From Uloborus plumipes (lineage: Eukaryota; Arthropoda; Arachnida; Araneae; Uloboridae): a stretch of 64,000 nucleotides of DNA. Positions 48,901 through 59,426 of this stretch are shown piece after piece; the stretch's first letter is position 1, and each line of letters begins with the position of its first letter. The stretch lies in assembly GCA_038373865.1 (NCBI GenBank), contig JAXGGA010002026.1, forward strand, positions 62,001 to 126,000, written 5' to 3'. A program made the translations under genes and the position numbers. The notes under the pieces were generated by a model that searched no databases, was not told the origin of the DNA, and saw only the letters and a list, made by a program, of their open reading frames with translations.

Positions 48901-49508
48901 TAAGTAATTATTTAATTCTACCGTTTTAGTTAGAAGCATTAACACGTATTTACCTATTAATAGGTTTTGGGTTTAATATATATATATCTATTTTTTTCAT
49001 GTATTTGTAAGTAGCGTGATATGCCTTCTTTGCAGGGTCCATGCATTATTTCTTTATTTTCAACAAGCGAAGTATGTTGGTACGCAAACGTATTAACGTG
49101 AAACCGTTAAAACTACGTATAACGTAAGTTACGCGTAACGTTGTCTAACGTATAATGTTAAAATTACGTATGTTACGTAGCGATAATACTAAAATATTCC
49201 TATTTACATTTTATCTAAATGTTGAAAATTTTGATCGGAAACAGAAAAGAATCATGGGTTGTTGGTCTTCTATTTTTTTACTTCTCTCGATTTATATTCA
49301 GTTCTGTCCATTAAAGTAAATGTGATTATACAATAGCTGCCATTCTAATAAATGTTTAAAATTTGAATTACACCAAAAAATGTTTGTCAAGGGTAGAAGG
49401 TCATCCATTTTGTTTAATGAAAATTCAGCTTTTACCTTTTAATGTAAGCATGGGTTAGAAATAAAAAATAAATAATACCTTTGTATAAAAAAGTAAAATT
49501 AAAAACAA

Positions 49509-49585
49509 TAACGTTTTATTGCACAAAACTATCCGAGTACTGCACACACGTGTTTCGGCATTGCAAGGAGAGCCTTTTAGTATGC
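49509..49585 (-). repeat. hairpin-bearing repeat with GAAACACGTGT, copy 2
   Basis: On the minus strand it reads AAGGCTCTCCTTGCAATGCC followed by GAAACACGTGTGTGCAGTA and TTTTGTGCAATAAAACGTT. It is parallel to 43740-43824, with a weaker stem. Confidence 0.65.
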
Positions 49586-49678
49586 AAAGCAAATGAGCTT
49601 GTGGATGAAAATATATCTGTTAAATAATAGGCAGAAAATCAAGATAAGCAGAAGATGATGAACATAGCGGATTAACCA

Positions 49679-49720
<42 letters not shown>

Positions 49721-49740
49721 TAGAGTGATTCAGGTATGTA

Positions 49741-50022
49741 TGGAAAAAAATAAACTTTGTATTTTTGTGCGTTTTACCCTTTTATTTTGTGCCACTATAT
49801 ACACTGATTATTTGTGCAAAATTTTGGCAAAATATATTAATATTTAGAGGTTGCTCAAACGCCTTGAAATTTCGTGATATTGACAAAAACGTGATCGTAA
49901 ATGATATCTATAGAAAAAGTAGCCTTTGTATTTTTATTCGTCTTACCGTCTTATTTAGGCCCTTTATATACACTGAATTATTCGCCCAAAATTTTAGTAA
50001 ACTATATTTACATTTAGGAGTA
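49741..50022 (+). repeat. tandem duplication interrupted by the Tc3-like element
   Basis: Unit 1 (about 49750-49915) contains CTTTGTATTTTTGTGCGTTT, TATATACACTGATTATT and CCTTGAAATTTCGTGATA. Unit 2 starts at about 49920 with the same phrases and is broken at TA 50021-50022. Its remainder (TTCAAATTTTGTGATAGTGA) continues at 51593. A (TA)n run lies just before, at about 49682-49714. Confidence 0.75.
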
Positions 50023-51590
50023 AAGTCCGTCTCAAAAGTTTAGACACTACGCCAATTTTTTCCCCGTTTCGATTAGTATTCAATTTTATTTCTTGTGTAA
50101 AAGTACCAAAATAAAAGAAATACTTTCTTATTTATTTTATGAATGCCATTAATAAATTAAAACAAAGATTATGAGTTTTACTTTAAATTGAGAAAAATAT
50201 GCTGTCTCATAAATATAGACAAAACTCAGCTTTTATGCAAATTTAGTGAGATTTGGAAGTTGTTTTTAGCCACGTGACATGTAAAGTTACGGTGAGGTGT
50301 GAAATAAATACTTTAGACGGGTTTGCTTGCTTTTTTCAATTGCTTTTCGAAATGCCGAGAGCTTCTCAGTTAACGCAAAGCGAAGAACGCGTCGCATGGA
50401 AAATGAGAGGTAATGGCGCTAGCAAAAGTGACATTGCAGCGCATTTGAAAAGCACAAAAAGCACAGAATTCTTGCCAGTAACAGTCAGATTCAAAGGAAA
50501 AAACGACCTGGCAGGCCTTTTTCAACAAGTAAACGAGATGACAGACATATATTTCAACTGGCATCTCGTGAAGGTTTCTCTTTGCGCAAGATTAAGGCAC
50601 TGTCTGGTCTTCAAGTTTCAAAAGATACGATCCATAGAAGAATCAGAAACTGTCCTCATCTTATTTTGAGAAAAATGGCTAAGAGACCAGCTCTGACTAC
50701 TCGTCACAAAATCCAAAGAATAGAATGGGTCAAGAAACGTATGTCATTTGGAAGTAAGTGGCTTTCTGTCATATTTTCCGATGAGAAAAAGTTGAATTTG
50801 GATGGCCCGGATGGCTGGACTTATTATTGGCATGATTTGCGAAAAGAACCAAGAACAATTTTCAGCAGGCAGCATGGTAGGAAATGTGTCATGGTATGGG
50901 GTGCATTTGGGTTCAACGGCCAAACATCAATAGCGATTTTAAGTGGAAAATAAAGTTCTACGAACTATCAAGAAACGTTAAAAAACAATTTGTTGCCATT
51001 TTGTGACATTATAGGAGGGCCAGACTGCATATTTCAGCAAGATAATGCACCCATACATAAATCGAATTCCACAAAAGCATGGCTTCATCGAAAAAAAAAT
51101 TAATGTTATGGACTGGCCTGCATTAAGTCCAGATTTAAACCCAATCGAGAATCTTTGGGCAGTTCTAAGCCGCCGAGTTTATGCAAATTCTAAACAGTAT
51201 TTCTCCGTCGAACAACTGAAAATTGCCATAGAGAGAGAATGGTACAATGTTGAACCTGAAGTACTACAAAACCTTGTTGAATCGATGGAAAATAGAGTAT
51301 TTGATCTTATTTTACGTAAAGGAAACACAATTAAGTAATAAGAATATAATTATTAAACAGATTTCAAGAGAATTTTCAATTGTGACTAAACTTATGAGAC
51401 ATGAAATTTAAATGATATTTTATTCTTTGGTTTCAATTTTTTTGTACATGAAGCAAGTGTGAAATATTTTTATTTTTTTCTTATTATCATGGTTATAGTA
51501 AATAAAAATGACGTAATTAATGATGAACTTTCAGATTTTTATGGTTAAAAGGAACATTTTGTTGGGTGACTATACTTTTGAGACGGACTT
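50023..51590 (+). mobile_element. Tc3-like transposon, decayed, with long inverted ends
   Basis: It is 1568 bp. The ends are AAGTCCGTCTCAAAAG and its inverse, flanked by TA (50021-50022 and 51591-51592). A second, inner pair of related sites (CTGTCTCATAAATATAGAC at 50202-50220; the inverse ATGTCTCATAAGTTTAGTC at 51384-51402) lies about 200 bp inside. Paired outer and inner transposase-binding sites of this sort are a known property of Tc3. The insertion splits a tandem repeat unit. Confidence 0.88.
50352..51338 (+). pseudogene. Tc3-like transposase pseudogene
   Basis: ATG 50352 opens MPRASQLTQSEERVAWKMRG, a Tc3-type DNA-binding N-terminus. A frame change near 50480-50500 precedes KRPGRPFSTSKRDD, a GRPR-like hook. 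The middle (from about 50582) carries the first catalytic Asp in FSDEKKLNLDGPDG (50780), followed by the family-typical WHDLRKEP and MVWGAF. A TAA at 50951-50953 interrupts it. The second Asp is in QQDNAPIH (51041). An extra base in the A-run at 51094-51101 shifts the frame before DWPALSPDLNPIENLW (Glu at 51147). Discounting that base, the last two acidic residues are 34 apart, the Tc1/Tc3 norm. At least two frameshifts and one stop make it non-functional. Confidence 0.88.
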
Positions 51591-53120
51591 TACTTCAAAT
51601 TTTGTGATAGTGACACAAATGCGAACGTAAATAATAATAATAATAAAGTTACTTTATTGCTTTTATATATCTCCGAAGAAAAAAAGCGTGCAATCACAAA
51701 ATGAACTATATATCTGAAAAACCAATGAAATGCAGAAAAGTATGAAATCTAATCAAATACGGAAAAAATATAAAAAACAAATTTAAATACATTAAATACA
51801 TAGTAATTCGCTCATTAATTCTTGCAATACTTTTTAAGGTTACTTTTTTGCAACTTTGACACCTTTTCTGTGTTCCTGTACCACTTGAAGAAGACAGTTT
51901 GTTTTGTCTTTGTTTTTCGTCGTTAGTGATAGTCTTAACAAATGCTTCAACAAGGGCTATGCCACGCTCCGTATTGTGGTTTACAATCCTCAGTTTCTTT
52001 GGTAGTATTAAGCCTTGTTGGTAGCTATCTTAAAGATTCGAATGCTCAGAATCAAACAGCTGATATATTTTGAGTTTCTTCTTTACATGAATAAGGACGC
52101 TAAAAATATTCCAAATTATTTCTTAGTGCATGCACAAAAAGGGTTGCTTGGAACCCAGCTCTTAGATATTCTTTCCCATTAACGATAAGAATGTTAAAGA
52201 AATCACATTCATACGTTACGAATACCTTTTGTTTGTCCAGCTGCAAGTTTGAACTGGTAGGGGAATATCCATAACTTGAAGCCATAAAGAATCTTTAACA
52301 CGGAGGAACCACTCCTGGGACACTATAACATACACCAAGAGAAAGTGCTCTGCTCAAGAAAATCGCACTAAGCTCTAATATCTTCCTTGGACACTTCTTT
52401 TACATGGGTCATCAGAAGTTAACTTTGCGCAACTTCCATTACTAGTTGCACGTTGCTCTGAATGTGCTACCAACTCCTCAACCTCATCATTCCTCACTCC
52501 AGATTTAAAATTAGAATGTTTTATTCTGGACTAGGATTGCTAAAACTGCTTAAAAAGCAGTATTGTAGATCCAATGGCAGTGGATGGTTCCACGCAATTG
52601 CGTGAACATCGCATCTGACATTGCACACAATCAAATACCTCAATTCTACCTTGTGGTGTAGTGAGTTAAAAACGAATTAAATGTAATAATCATTCTATAA
52701 TCTTCAATAATTTACCTCCTAAAATAATTTAAAAACATAATTAAAACTGAAATTCCCCATTATTTCTGCTGAAAGAAAAAGATAAATATCCTGCTGAAAA
52801 GGAAAAAATAGCTTCGAGCATTGCTCCAATTCCTAAAGAAACAACCTCATCTGGAATGCAGTGAGCAAAGAACCTTAAATTTTGAAAATGAATACATTAG
52901 GCCGCGTGATCGTTAGTGCTTAAAACAAAATCTACAAAACATTATTATAAGACTAGATGAAAAACAAATTATAAAGTTAAATTCTCGAACAGTAAAAATT
53001 GCTCACTTAACATTCCGCAATTAAACACGACACAAAAAAAAAAACAACAGTACATTGCATTGGAGTGAAATACCCAAAAGCGCGGCGTTCAGAAAATGCA
53101 AGAATACATCTTAAAAAAAA
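51591..53120. other. AT-rich sequence with an unrecognised short frame
   Basis: A short (AAT)n is at about 51630-51645. A 61-codon minus-strand frame at 52100-52285 (starting MASSYGYSPTSSNLQLD) has balanced composition and might be a fragment of a mobile-element protein, but I do not recognise it. No element ends were found. Confidence 0.35.
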
Positions 53121-53129
53121 CAAACTCAC

Positions 53130-53200
53130 CACATGGGGTTAACATGGTTTATTCCATCGTCTGGTTTACATTCAATACATTTTGGCTTAATTTCCTTCAT
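53130..53200 (-). CDS. weak candidate first coding exon, unidentified
   Basis: On the minus strand ATG (53198-53200) opens 23 codons beginning MKEIKPKCIECKPDD and ends in a GTGAGT donor (phase 2). About 180 bp upstream lies GGATATATAAG, a TATA-like box (53381-53390). Two upstream ATGs open short frames that stop before it, including one overlapping ATGGACAACAG. The protein start is not recognised and no second exon was found, so this could be chance. Confidence 0.22.
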
Positions 53201-53380
53201 CCTGGTAAACATTATGTTGATATCTGGTTTCTGTTGTCCATCACCTCGGATTATTGAGTACCGGAATTGGCGCTCAAAATTCTAATATTCAGAGACGCTC
53301 AAAACCGGCCCCAACATTCATTCAAAAAGACTGGTTCTCAAAAATGTAAAAATCTTCTCTGCAATCTGTGGTGCTGATGC

Positions 53381-53390
53381 TTATATATCC
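53381..53390 (-). promoter_or_regulatory. TATA-like box upstream of the candidate exon
   Basis: It reads GGATATATAA on the minus strand, with CAGCACCACAGATTGC about 15-30 bases downstream as a possible start region. It is supported only by position relative to 53130-53200. Confidence 0.22.
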
Positions 53391-53399
53391 TCTTGTGTG

Positions 53400-54810
53400 T
53401 GTTTCTTCTTCACTTTACTTCTCTCCCTCACCCCCATTGCCAGGTGCACAATTCCAATCTTTTTAGCTACTTTTTACCTCCTTAATTGATTCCATCTTGG
53501 ATCATAGCAGCTTTTCGTTGCAACCGTGACTCTTTTCCTCCACAGATGTTTCTCGCGTGGGAGGAGCCTGCATTCCTCTGCGGTCATAAATTGGGGGTGC
53601 GTCAAATACTTCCTGTGTTCATTCTCCTGTGCCAAAAAACTGCTGCTTTCTTTGCGTCGAAGGGTGATTCGGGCGATTCCATTTATAGTTTTCTTCGTCA
53701 AATTGGGGGGAGGGAGGCGCCGGACTTAGCGATTTTTCGTAGAGTGTTCATTGACGTTTCATTAAGTCATGTATCCCCCACATACCTATTTCTTGGTTTA
53801 TCGGTTAAAATACCAAGAGACCAAGAGTAGAATAGATTTTAGTTGTAATACCACTGAAAACACAATGTCTAAAATATAATGGCGGAAAGCACAATATAAA
53901 AGTTGCTTCCCTAGTTTTTTTCCCCAAGTTCAAACATGCTCCAACTTTAGTACCGGCAATGCATGTCGTATTGAAACACATACCACGTACGAGCTCAGTA
54001 AGTTCCCATTTATCTAACTGGTTATCGTATAGCAGCATTTTCCGTAGCAATTCCAATGCCTGACTAACTTACTAGAACCCAGCAGTAACTCATCAATGTT
54101 TGTGGTCCTGATACTAATACTGGTATGAAACCCGCCGATCATCCCTCATTTTCCCAATATATTTTGCATAAGTGTTTCGTTCCAGTGAACTATCAAAGGA
54201 AGTCCTAGATTTAAACGACTTTTATAAGTTAACGGCCAATTCAGAGCGAATAGTTAGCATTTACCGTTTTATGGACGTTGTCAAATCCTCCCCATTTTGA
54301 TCCATACTTTGTACTGTAGCAACTACTATCAAAGTGGCTTTTTGTCACTTATACTGGGCCCTGTCTAGCGTGGATGCTAGGTGTTTTAGCCAAATAAACA
54401 CATACACCTCAAACAACCGAAAAGAAAACAGAAACCACAGCCCGAGCTTGCAGCTGCATTTTCTACTCAAACTCAGGTAAGAGATAATGCAGCTTTGGTG
54501 CGAGTGGGGGGGGGAGGGGGGGGGGTAATCGTAAAAACTCACTTTGAGCTATTATTTTATTGACTAATTACTTAGTAGAGTAAACTAACGTTTTAAGTTA
54601 TTCCATTTTATATGAAGAATAATATTATTTCGGGTAATGAAGCTATATACTCCAACTCTCGAAATTGATAATTTTCAACAGAATTCGATCGCGTTGAACG
54701 ACCTCTAAATACTATTCAATTGAGCTAAAATTTTACATACATCACATTCATGAATAGTGTAAAAAAACTGCGGGGTAAGACCAGAGAAGTTCAAAAAAAG
54801 TTTTATATAT
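53400..54810. other. mixed sequence, no supported gene
   Basis: The stretch 53440-53760 is less AT-rich and has overlapping short frames on both strands, but none with family features. At 53985-54056 the minus strand has an open segment (LLRKMLLYDNQLDKWELTEL) followed by GTATGT. It might be an exon or an element fragment. Confidence 0.3.
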
Positions 54811-54884
54811 ATGTATGTGTTTTCAAAAAGATATTTCCTGTAATATATACTTACAGGAAATATCTTTTCGAAAACATACATACG
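54811..54884. ncRNA. long perfect-stem hairpin, possible small-RNA precursor or mini-MITE
   Basis: Two arms of about 33 bases (left ATGTATGTG..GATATTTCCTGTAA; right TTACAGGAAATATC..ACATACATACG) pair almost perfectly round a short TATATAC loop. Total length, about 74 nt, is that of a microRNA precursor, but the near-absence of mismatches also fits a small inverted-repeat element. No transcription evidence can be read. Confidence 0.35.
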
Positions 54885-55679
54885 TAGAATAAAGTACTGA
54901 AAATATACAAAACACCAAAATAAAAGCTTAAGAAGAATGCATCGAAAGAATGTATCAGTCTGACTAAAATTAAACATCGAGATTCCGTTGTTCCCATTCA
55001 TCAAGGAGAGACTTTCGTTTGTTTTGCTCTCCATTGGCAGAATGTAATCAGTCAAGTTTGTTTTTCCGCAATAGTAAAAATCGTTAGGAATTCAGGTGAA
55101 AAGACAAACTGATAGTAAACAGGTATGCGATAACTAATCCAAGTTTTTTTTCTTTCTCACCAAAACGTTTTAACTTAAATATTTGGAAACACTAGGCAGT
55201 TCATGCAAAAAAATGATTCGAAATATGTGCACTGATTTGTATTATTATAACAATTAAAAAGTTTGAGCTGGTTTATATTAAGTAAAGCACATTTTCAGAC
55301 ATCTTAAAACGTATTCATTGTGAGGAATTTTAGCTTCAAAATATATCTCAATATTCATAGTAATGTTACCTTAATGTAACATTAACAAAGTAGGCAAGAT
55401 GACGAATATACAATCCATGTAATGCTTGCACTTATATTAATATCTATTAAAGAACTTTTGATTTCAAGGAATTTTGTAACAAAGTTATGTATAAATGATG
55501 TCGTATTACTGGTATTAAAGAATTAGTATAAATGATGTCAGGATGAATTTTTTAAAATCTGCCAGCAATTGCCGGCAAGATCGATTTTTCTTACTTATGG
55601 ATAATTGTTTGACTTTACAAAGTGATGAATGACTAGACAAAAGTATTTTTTTTTCTTATCTTCCATTGAGCGAAAACCG
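54885..55679. other. AT-rich spacer
   Basis: No gene or element recognised. A short direct repeat ATAAATGATGTC occurs at about 55492 and 55530. Confidence 0.4.
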
Positions 55680-56205
55680 CGGATATTGGATTTGCTGTTT
55701 TAGACATGTGTCTATTAAAGTTGACTTGGCTGCAGCAGAGTTAGAAACAAGTATTATAGATGAGACTACGCAACAAAATGAACAAGCTACATTTTCGGTG
55801 TAAGCTGAACAGGTTTTACAAGAAGCAGCTACGACTAAAACTAGCACAAGTTCTGTGGAATCAGCTCCTAGTTCTCATCAAGACATGATTGTCGATGCTA
55901 TTGTTGATTTGTAATGATACACGCTTTTCCCTATCGCATAAAAAAAGTGAAGTGTACGAAAAGGAAGAATACTTCAACTATCCTTCTCTGACATTTTCTC
56001 ACTGAAAATACATAGAACAGAAAAAATCACACAGCTAAAAACTGTAAGAAACAGCTAGTATTTCAATATTTGTCATAGAGATGGAGTGAAAAACATGATT
56101 AAATGTATCAATTGCCATCAGTGGGTTTATCATCACTGCTTCACAGTGAGACCGAATTAAAAGAAATTATGTTGCAAATCGTGTAAAAAGACCGAGTATG
56201 GTTTA
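55680..56205 (+). pseudogene. decayed coding fragment with a zinc-binding-like tail
   Basis: Pieces in plus-strand frames look like degraded protein: ETSIIDETTQQNEQATFSV with SSVESAPSSHQDMIVDAI (about 55748-55912). Further on comes CHRDGVKNMIKCINCHQWVY followed by HHCF and CCKSCKK (about 56072-56195). The C-x2-C / H-x2-C / C-x2-C spacing resembles the second half of a PHD-type zinc finger. Several stops intervene. It directly precedes the palindrome at 56211 and may be part of the same dead element. Confidence 0.4.
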
Positions 56206-56999
56206 AATGTAGGTTAGGGTATGTCATAAAAATAAAAGTTTTTTTTTTCGACTTGGTGCACGCACTTTCCTATGTATTCACTCATTTTGAGTTGACTGGT
56301 ACAAAAAAAAGTTTTTGGAAAAAAATTTTAGCTACCGGGAAAACGCTATTTACATAAACCTCCGGTGTTTTTTTTCAAAAAGTTCACTACTTTCAGGTTG
56401 AATACGCAATATAGCTGCGGGAGTTTTTTTAAATGATTGTTCTGCTAACTTAAATACATGTTTTAAATTCTAATGAACGTACTTTCCTCATAAAAATAGT
56501 TAAATATACATTTCATCTCTTTTTGTTTTTAGAAAGAGCAGAAACTATCGGTAATCGTGCCTGCTGAAACAGGTTACGCTTCTGGTCAATTGACACCGCT
56601 GTCTTCGTTAGGCAGTCAGCTGTTCAGGGGAAAATGTCACCTGCAACTGGAGAAGTGACCCCCCTCCCCCCCCCAAGATAACTTTAGACCAGCAGACGGG
56701 TTTTGACCAAAATGTCTCTCATTTGCCTAAGATTTTTATATCCATTGCGCTTTTCGACAAAACGCAGGTTGAGATTATTTTTCTTGTTTTATTAAAGGAT
56801 TCCCACTAAAAACCTGATTTCCACTAAAAACCGGGAAAACGAAAGGCACTAACAATTTTAAACATCAAAGAAGTTGGACTTACAGTTCGACTGTTTCAGA
56901 AGCTAGTGCCATCAAGTAATATTATGACGCGAGGAGATACCCTGGAATTTCTGTAGTATAGCTGTACGAGGTAAACGAAACTACCTTCATATTAGTAGA

Positions 57000-57600
57000 G
57001 TGACCGTTACTTCAGTCAGGTTTGCTATGTCATCAACCGCTGCAGTTGGTATCCCATATAGCTTTTTGGGTGATCTTGTGAAGGCAGGCCATCTTGGTGA
57101 AGATAAAAGACATCTCATGTGCAATAGCAAAAAGGTGTTTCAAGCTAAAGAGCATGTTATGAAGCACTCAAGAGCAGAGGAGAGTTCCAATATCGCAAGA
57201 AGTAACTTTACTGCAATATTTGTAGAAAGCAGGAAGCACATCACTCTAACTCTTAGTCAAGATGAGAACACTGGTAGCTTTCGGAAAAGCATCAACGAAA
57301 GACCGTAACAGAAGAGCGTAGAGATCGCTACCTCACTCACTATACACCAGAAGAAGAAGACAACAAAGGAAAAACTGGCTGAGCATTGTGAAAGAGGATT
57401 ATGTGACTGGTTGAAGGACATAGGTATAGACATTTGCCTTCAACTAATTGGCAGTGATACCTCCAATGAAATGTCTGGCTGGAAAGGAGGCATGCTACAT
57501 TACATTGAAAAACTCCTCCATTACAAACTTTTTAGGTCTTTCTTTCAGCTGGCTTCACATCAACGAGCAGATATTAAGTCATAAAGTCGCAAAAGTTGAC
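57000..57600 (+). pseudogene. decayed unidentified protein, left-arm copy
   Basis: A 102-codon frame (57000-57308) includes HVMKHSRAEESSNIARSNFT and TLTLSQDENTGSFRKSI. Further frames downstream (about 57420-57600) give IQLIGSDTSNEMSGWKGGML, followed by a lysine- and leucine-rich stretch. The order resembles an uncharacterised protein family common in arthropod genomes and usually treated as mobile-element derived (recollection, not tested). Stops and frameshifts break it. Confidence 0.4.
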
Positions 57601-57788
57601 GGACCAGCTTCTCCAGAAAAGTAATGGATTGGTACTGTAATTAAACTCTTTTCTCAAGTTGAGTTTCTTGAGAAAAAAATGTCCTGTATAAAATCGAGTT
57701 CTTTTAGGCTATTCCATAAAATTTATCTATTGCTCTTCTTTACCCTGAGTACTAAAGTAAAAAAGCCTTTGCATTTGACAAAATAGTA

Positions 57789-58154
57789 TCAATTAGGGCT
57801 GGAAATAGTTCCGTCATCAGTGAGCTTCAATGCTTCTGACTTCCACGGAACTGATCGACTGACCAAAACAATTTCGTCGATATTAACAAGGTGCTCCAAA
57901 AATTGAATTGGCGTAAACTTTGTTTTTGTCTCAAGAAACTCAACTTGGGAAAAGAATTTACCTACAGTACCAATCCAGTCCTTTTCTGGAGAAGCTGGTT
58001 TGTCAAGTTTTGCGACTATACGACTTAATATCTGCTCGATGATGTGTAGCCAGCAGAAAGAAAGATCGAAAAAGCCTGTAATGGAGGAGTTTTTCGATGT
58101 AATGTAGCATGCCCCCTTACCAGCCAGACATTTCATTGGAACTATCACTGCCAA
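57789..58154 (-). pseudogene. decayed unidentified protein, right-arm copy
   Basis: This minus-strand frame is 121 codons long and open where the left copy is broken. It includes FFDLSFCWLHIIEQILSRIV, LDKPASPEKDWIGTVGKFFS and, beyond the palindrome arm, KFTPIQFLEHLVNIDEIVLV. It preserves more of the C-terminal part of the same protein as the left arm. Function unknown. Confidence 0.4.
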
Positions 58155-59092
58155 TTAGTTGAAGGCATATACCTATGGCCTTCAACCAGTCACATAATCC
58201 ATGTTTCACATTGATTAGCCAGTTTTTATTTTGTTGTCTTCTTCTTCTGGTGTATAGTAAGGGAGGTAGCGATTTCTACGCTCTTCTGTTGCGGTCTTTA
58301 TTTCATGATGCTTTTCCGAAAGCTACCAGTGTTCTCATCGTGACTAAGAGTTAGAGTGTTGTGCTCCCTGTTTTCTACAAAAACAGCAGTGAAGTTACTT
58401 CTTCCGATATTGGAACTCTCTGCTCTTGAGTGCTTCATAACATGCTCTTTAGTATGAAACACCTTTTGCTATCGCATATGAGATGTTTTTTATCTTCACC
58501 GAGATGGCATGCCTTCACAAGATCACCCAAACGGCTATATGTGATAGCAACTGCCGCGGTTGATGACACAGCGAACCTGACTGAAGTAAGTGCCGTTCTA
58601 CTGATATCAAGGTAGTTTCGTTTACTTCCTATAGCTATACTACAAAAATTCCGGGGTGTTTCCTCGCGTCATAATACTACACGACGGCACTAGCTTTCGG
58701 GAGAGTCGAACTGTAAGTCCGACTGCTTCGATGTTTAAATTTGTTAGAGCCGATAGTTTGTGCTCTTTTTTAAAACAAAAATGCACGAAATGTATATTTA
58801 ACTGTATTTTTTATAAGGAAAGTACGTTCATTAGAGTGAAAAAAACATGCATTTAAGTTAGCAGAATAATCTTTTAAAAAACTCCCGCAGCTATATTGCG
58901 TATTCAACCTGAAAGTCGTAAACTTTTTGAAAAAAACACCGGAGTTTTACGTAAATAGCGTTTTCCCGGTAGCTAAATTTTTTTTCCAAAATTTTTTTTT
59001 TTGTACCAATCAACTCAAAATGAGTGAATACATAAGAAAGTGCGTGTACCAAGTCGAAAAAAAAAACTTTTATTTTTTTGACATACCCTAAT

Positions 59093-59426
59093 ATAGGTGC
59101 TTTTATCATTTCCTCTTATAGTTCAATTTTGGAATCTCATAGTTCAGTATGAACTCATTTATTCCTAAATTTAATTTTTGCTACTTTTTCAACCGTAGGA
59201 TATTTTTTTAAAAAATATTGTCACATTGGCAGAAAATATAAGGACCTACCTCAGGTAGTTCCTGATTAGATTTAGCTTACGATGCCCTCTTTTTTTTTTT
59301 AATGTTTACTTTAATTCGCATTTAGCGACTCAGGCATCTCGTCCTTAGCAGCTCCAATATAGGCGGTCTTCTGCTAAATATTTCCAAATAACTAGCTCTA
59401 ATGCAAAAATCATGCGTTGCGTAAGG
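59093..59426. other. spacer between the two large palindromes
   Basis: AT-rich; no feature recognised. Confidence 0.4.

Larger units (their letters stand above)
56211..59092. repeat. 2.9-kb imperfect palindrome made of a decayed coding sequence
   Basis: The left arm (56211-57674) and right arm (57931-59092) are inverse copies, from outer AGGGTATGTCA/TGACATACCCT to inner CTCAAGTTGAGTTTCTTGAG. The right arm lacks a ~290-bp segment present at about 56555-56845 in the left. The ~256-bp centre is single-copy. Arms differ by scattered substitutions and small indels. Read inward-to-outward on each arm, the same broken coding sequence is seen. Confidence 0.85.

Noticed and set aside
53805..54056. 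83-residue minus-strand frame
   Set aside because: It has no ATG at its start. A possible short exon within it has only a weak acceptor, and no family is recognised.
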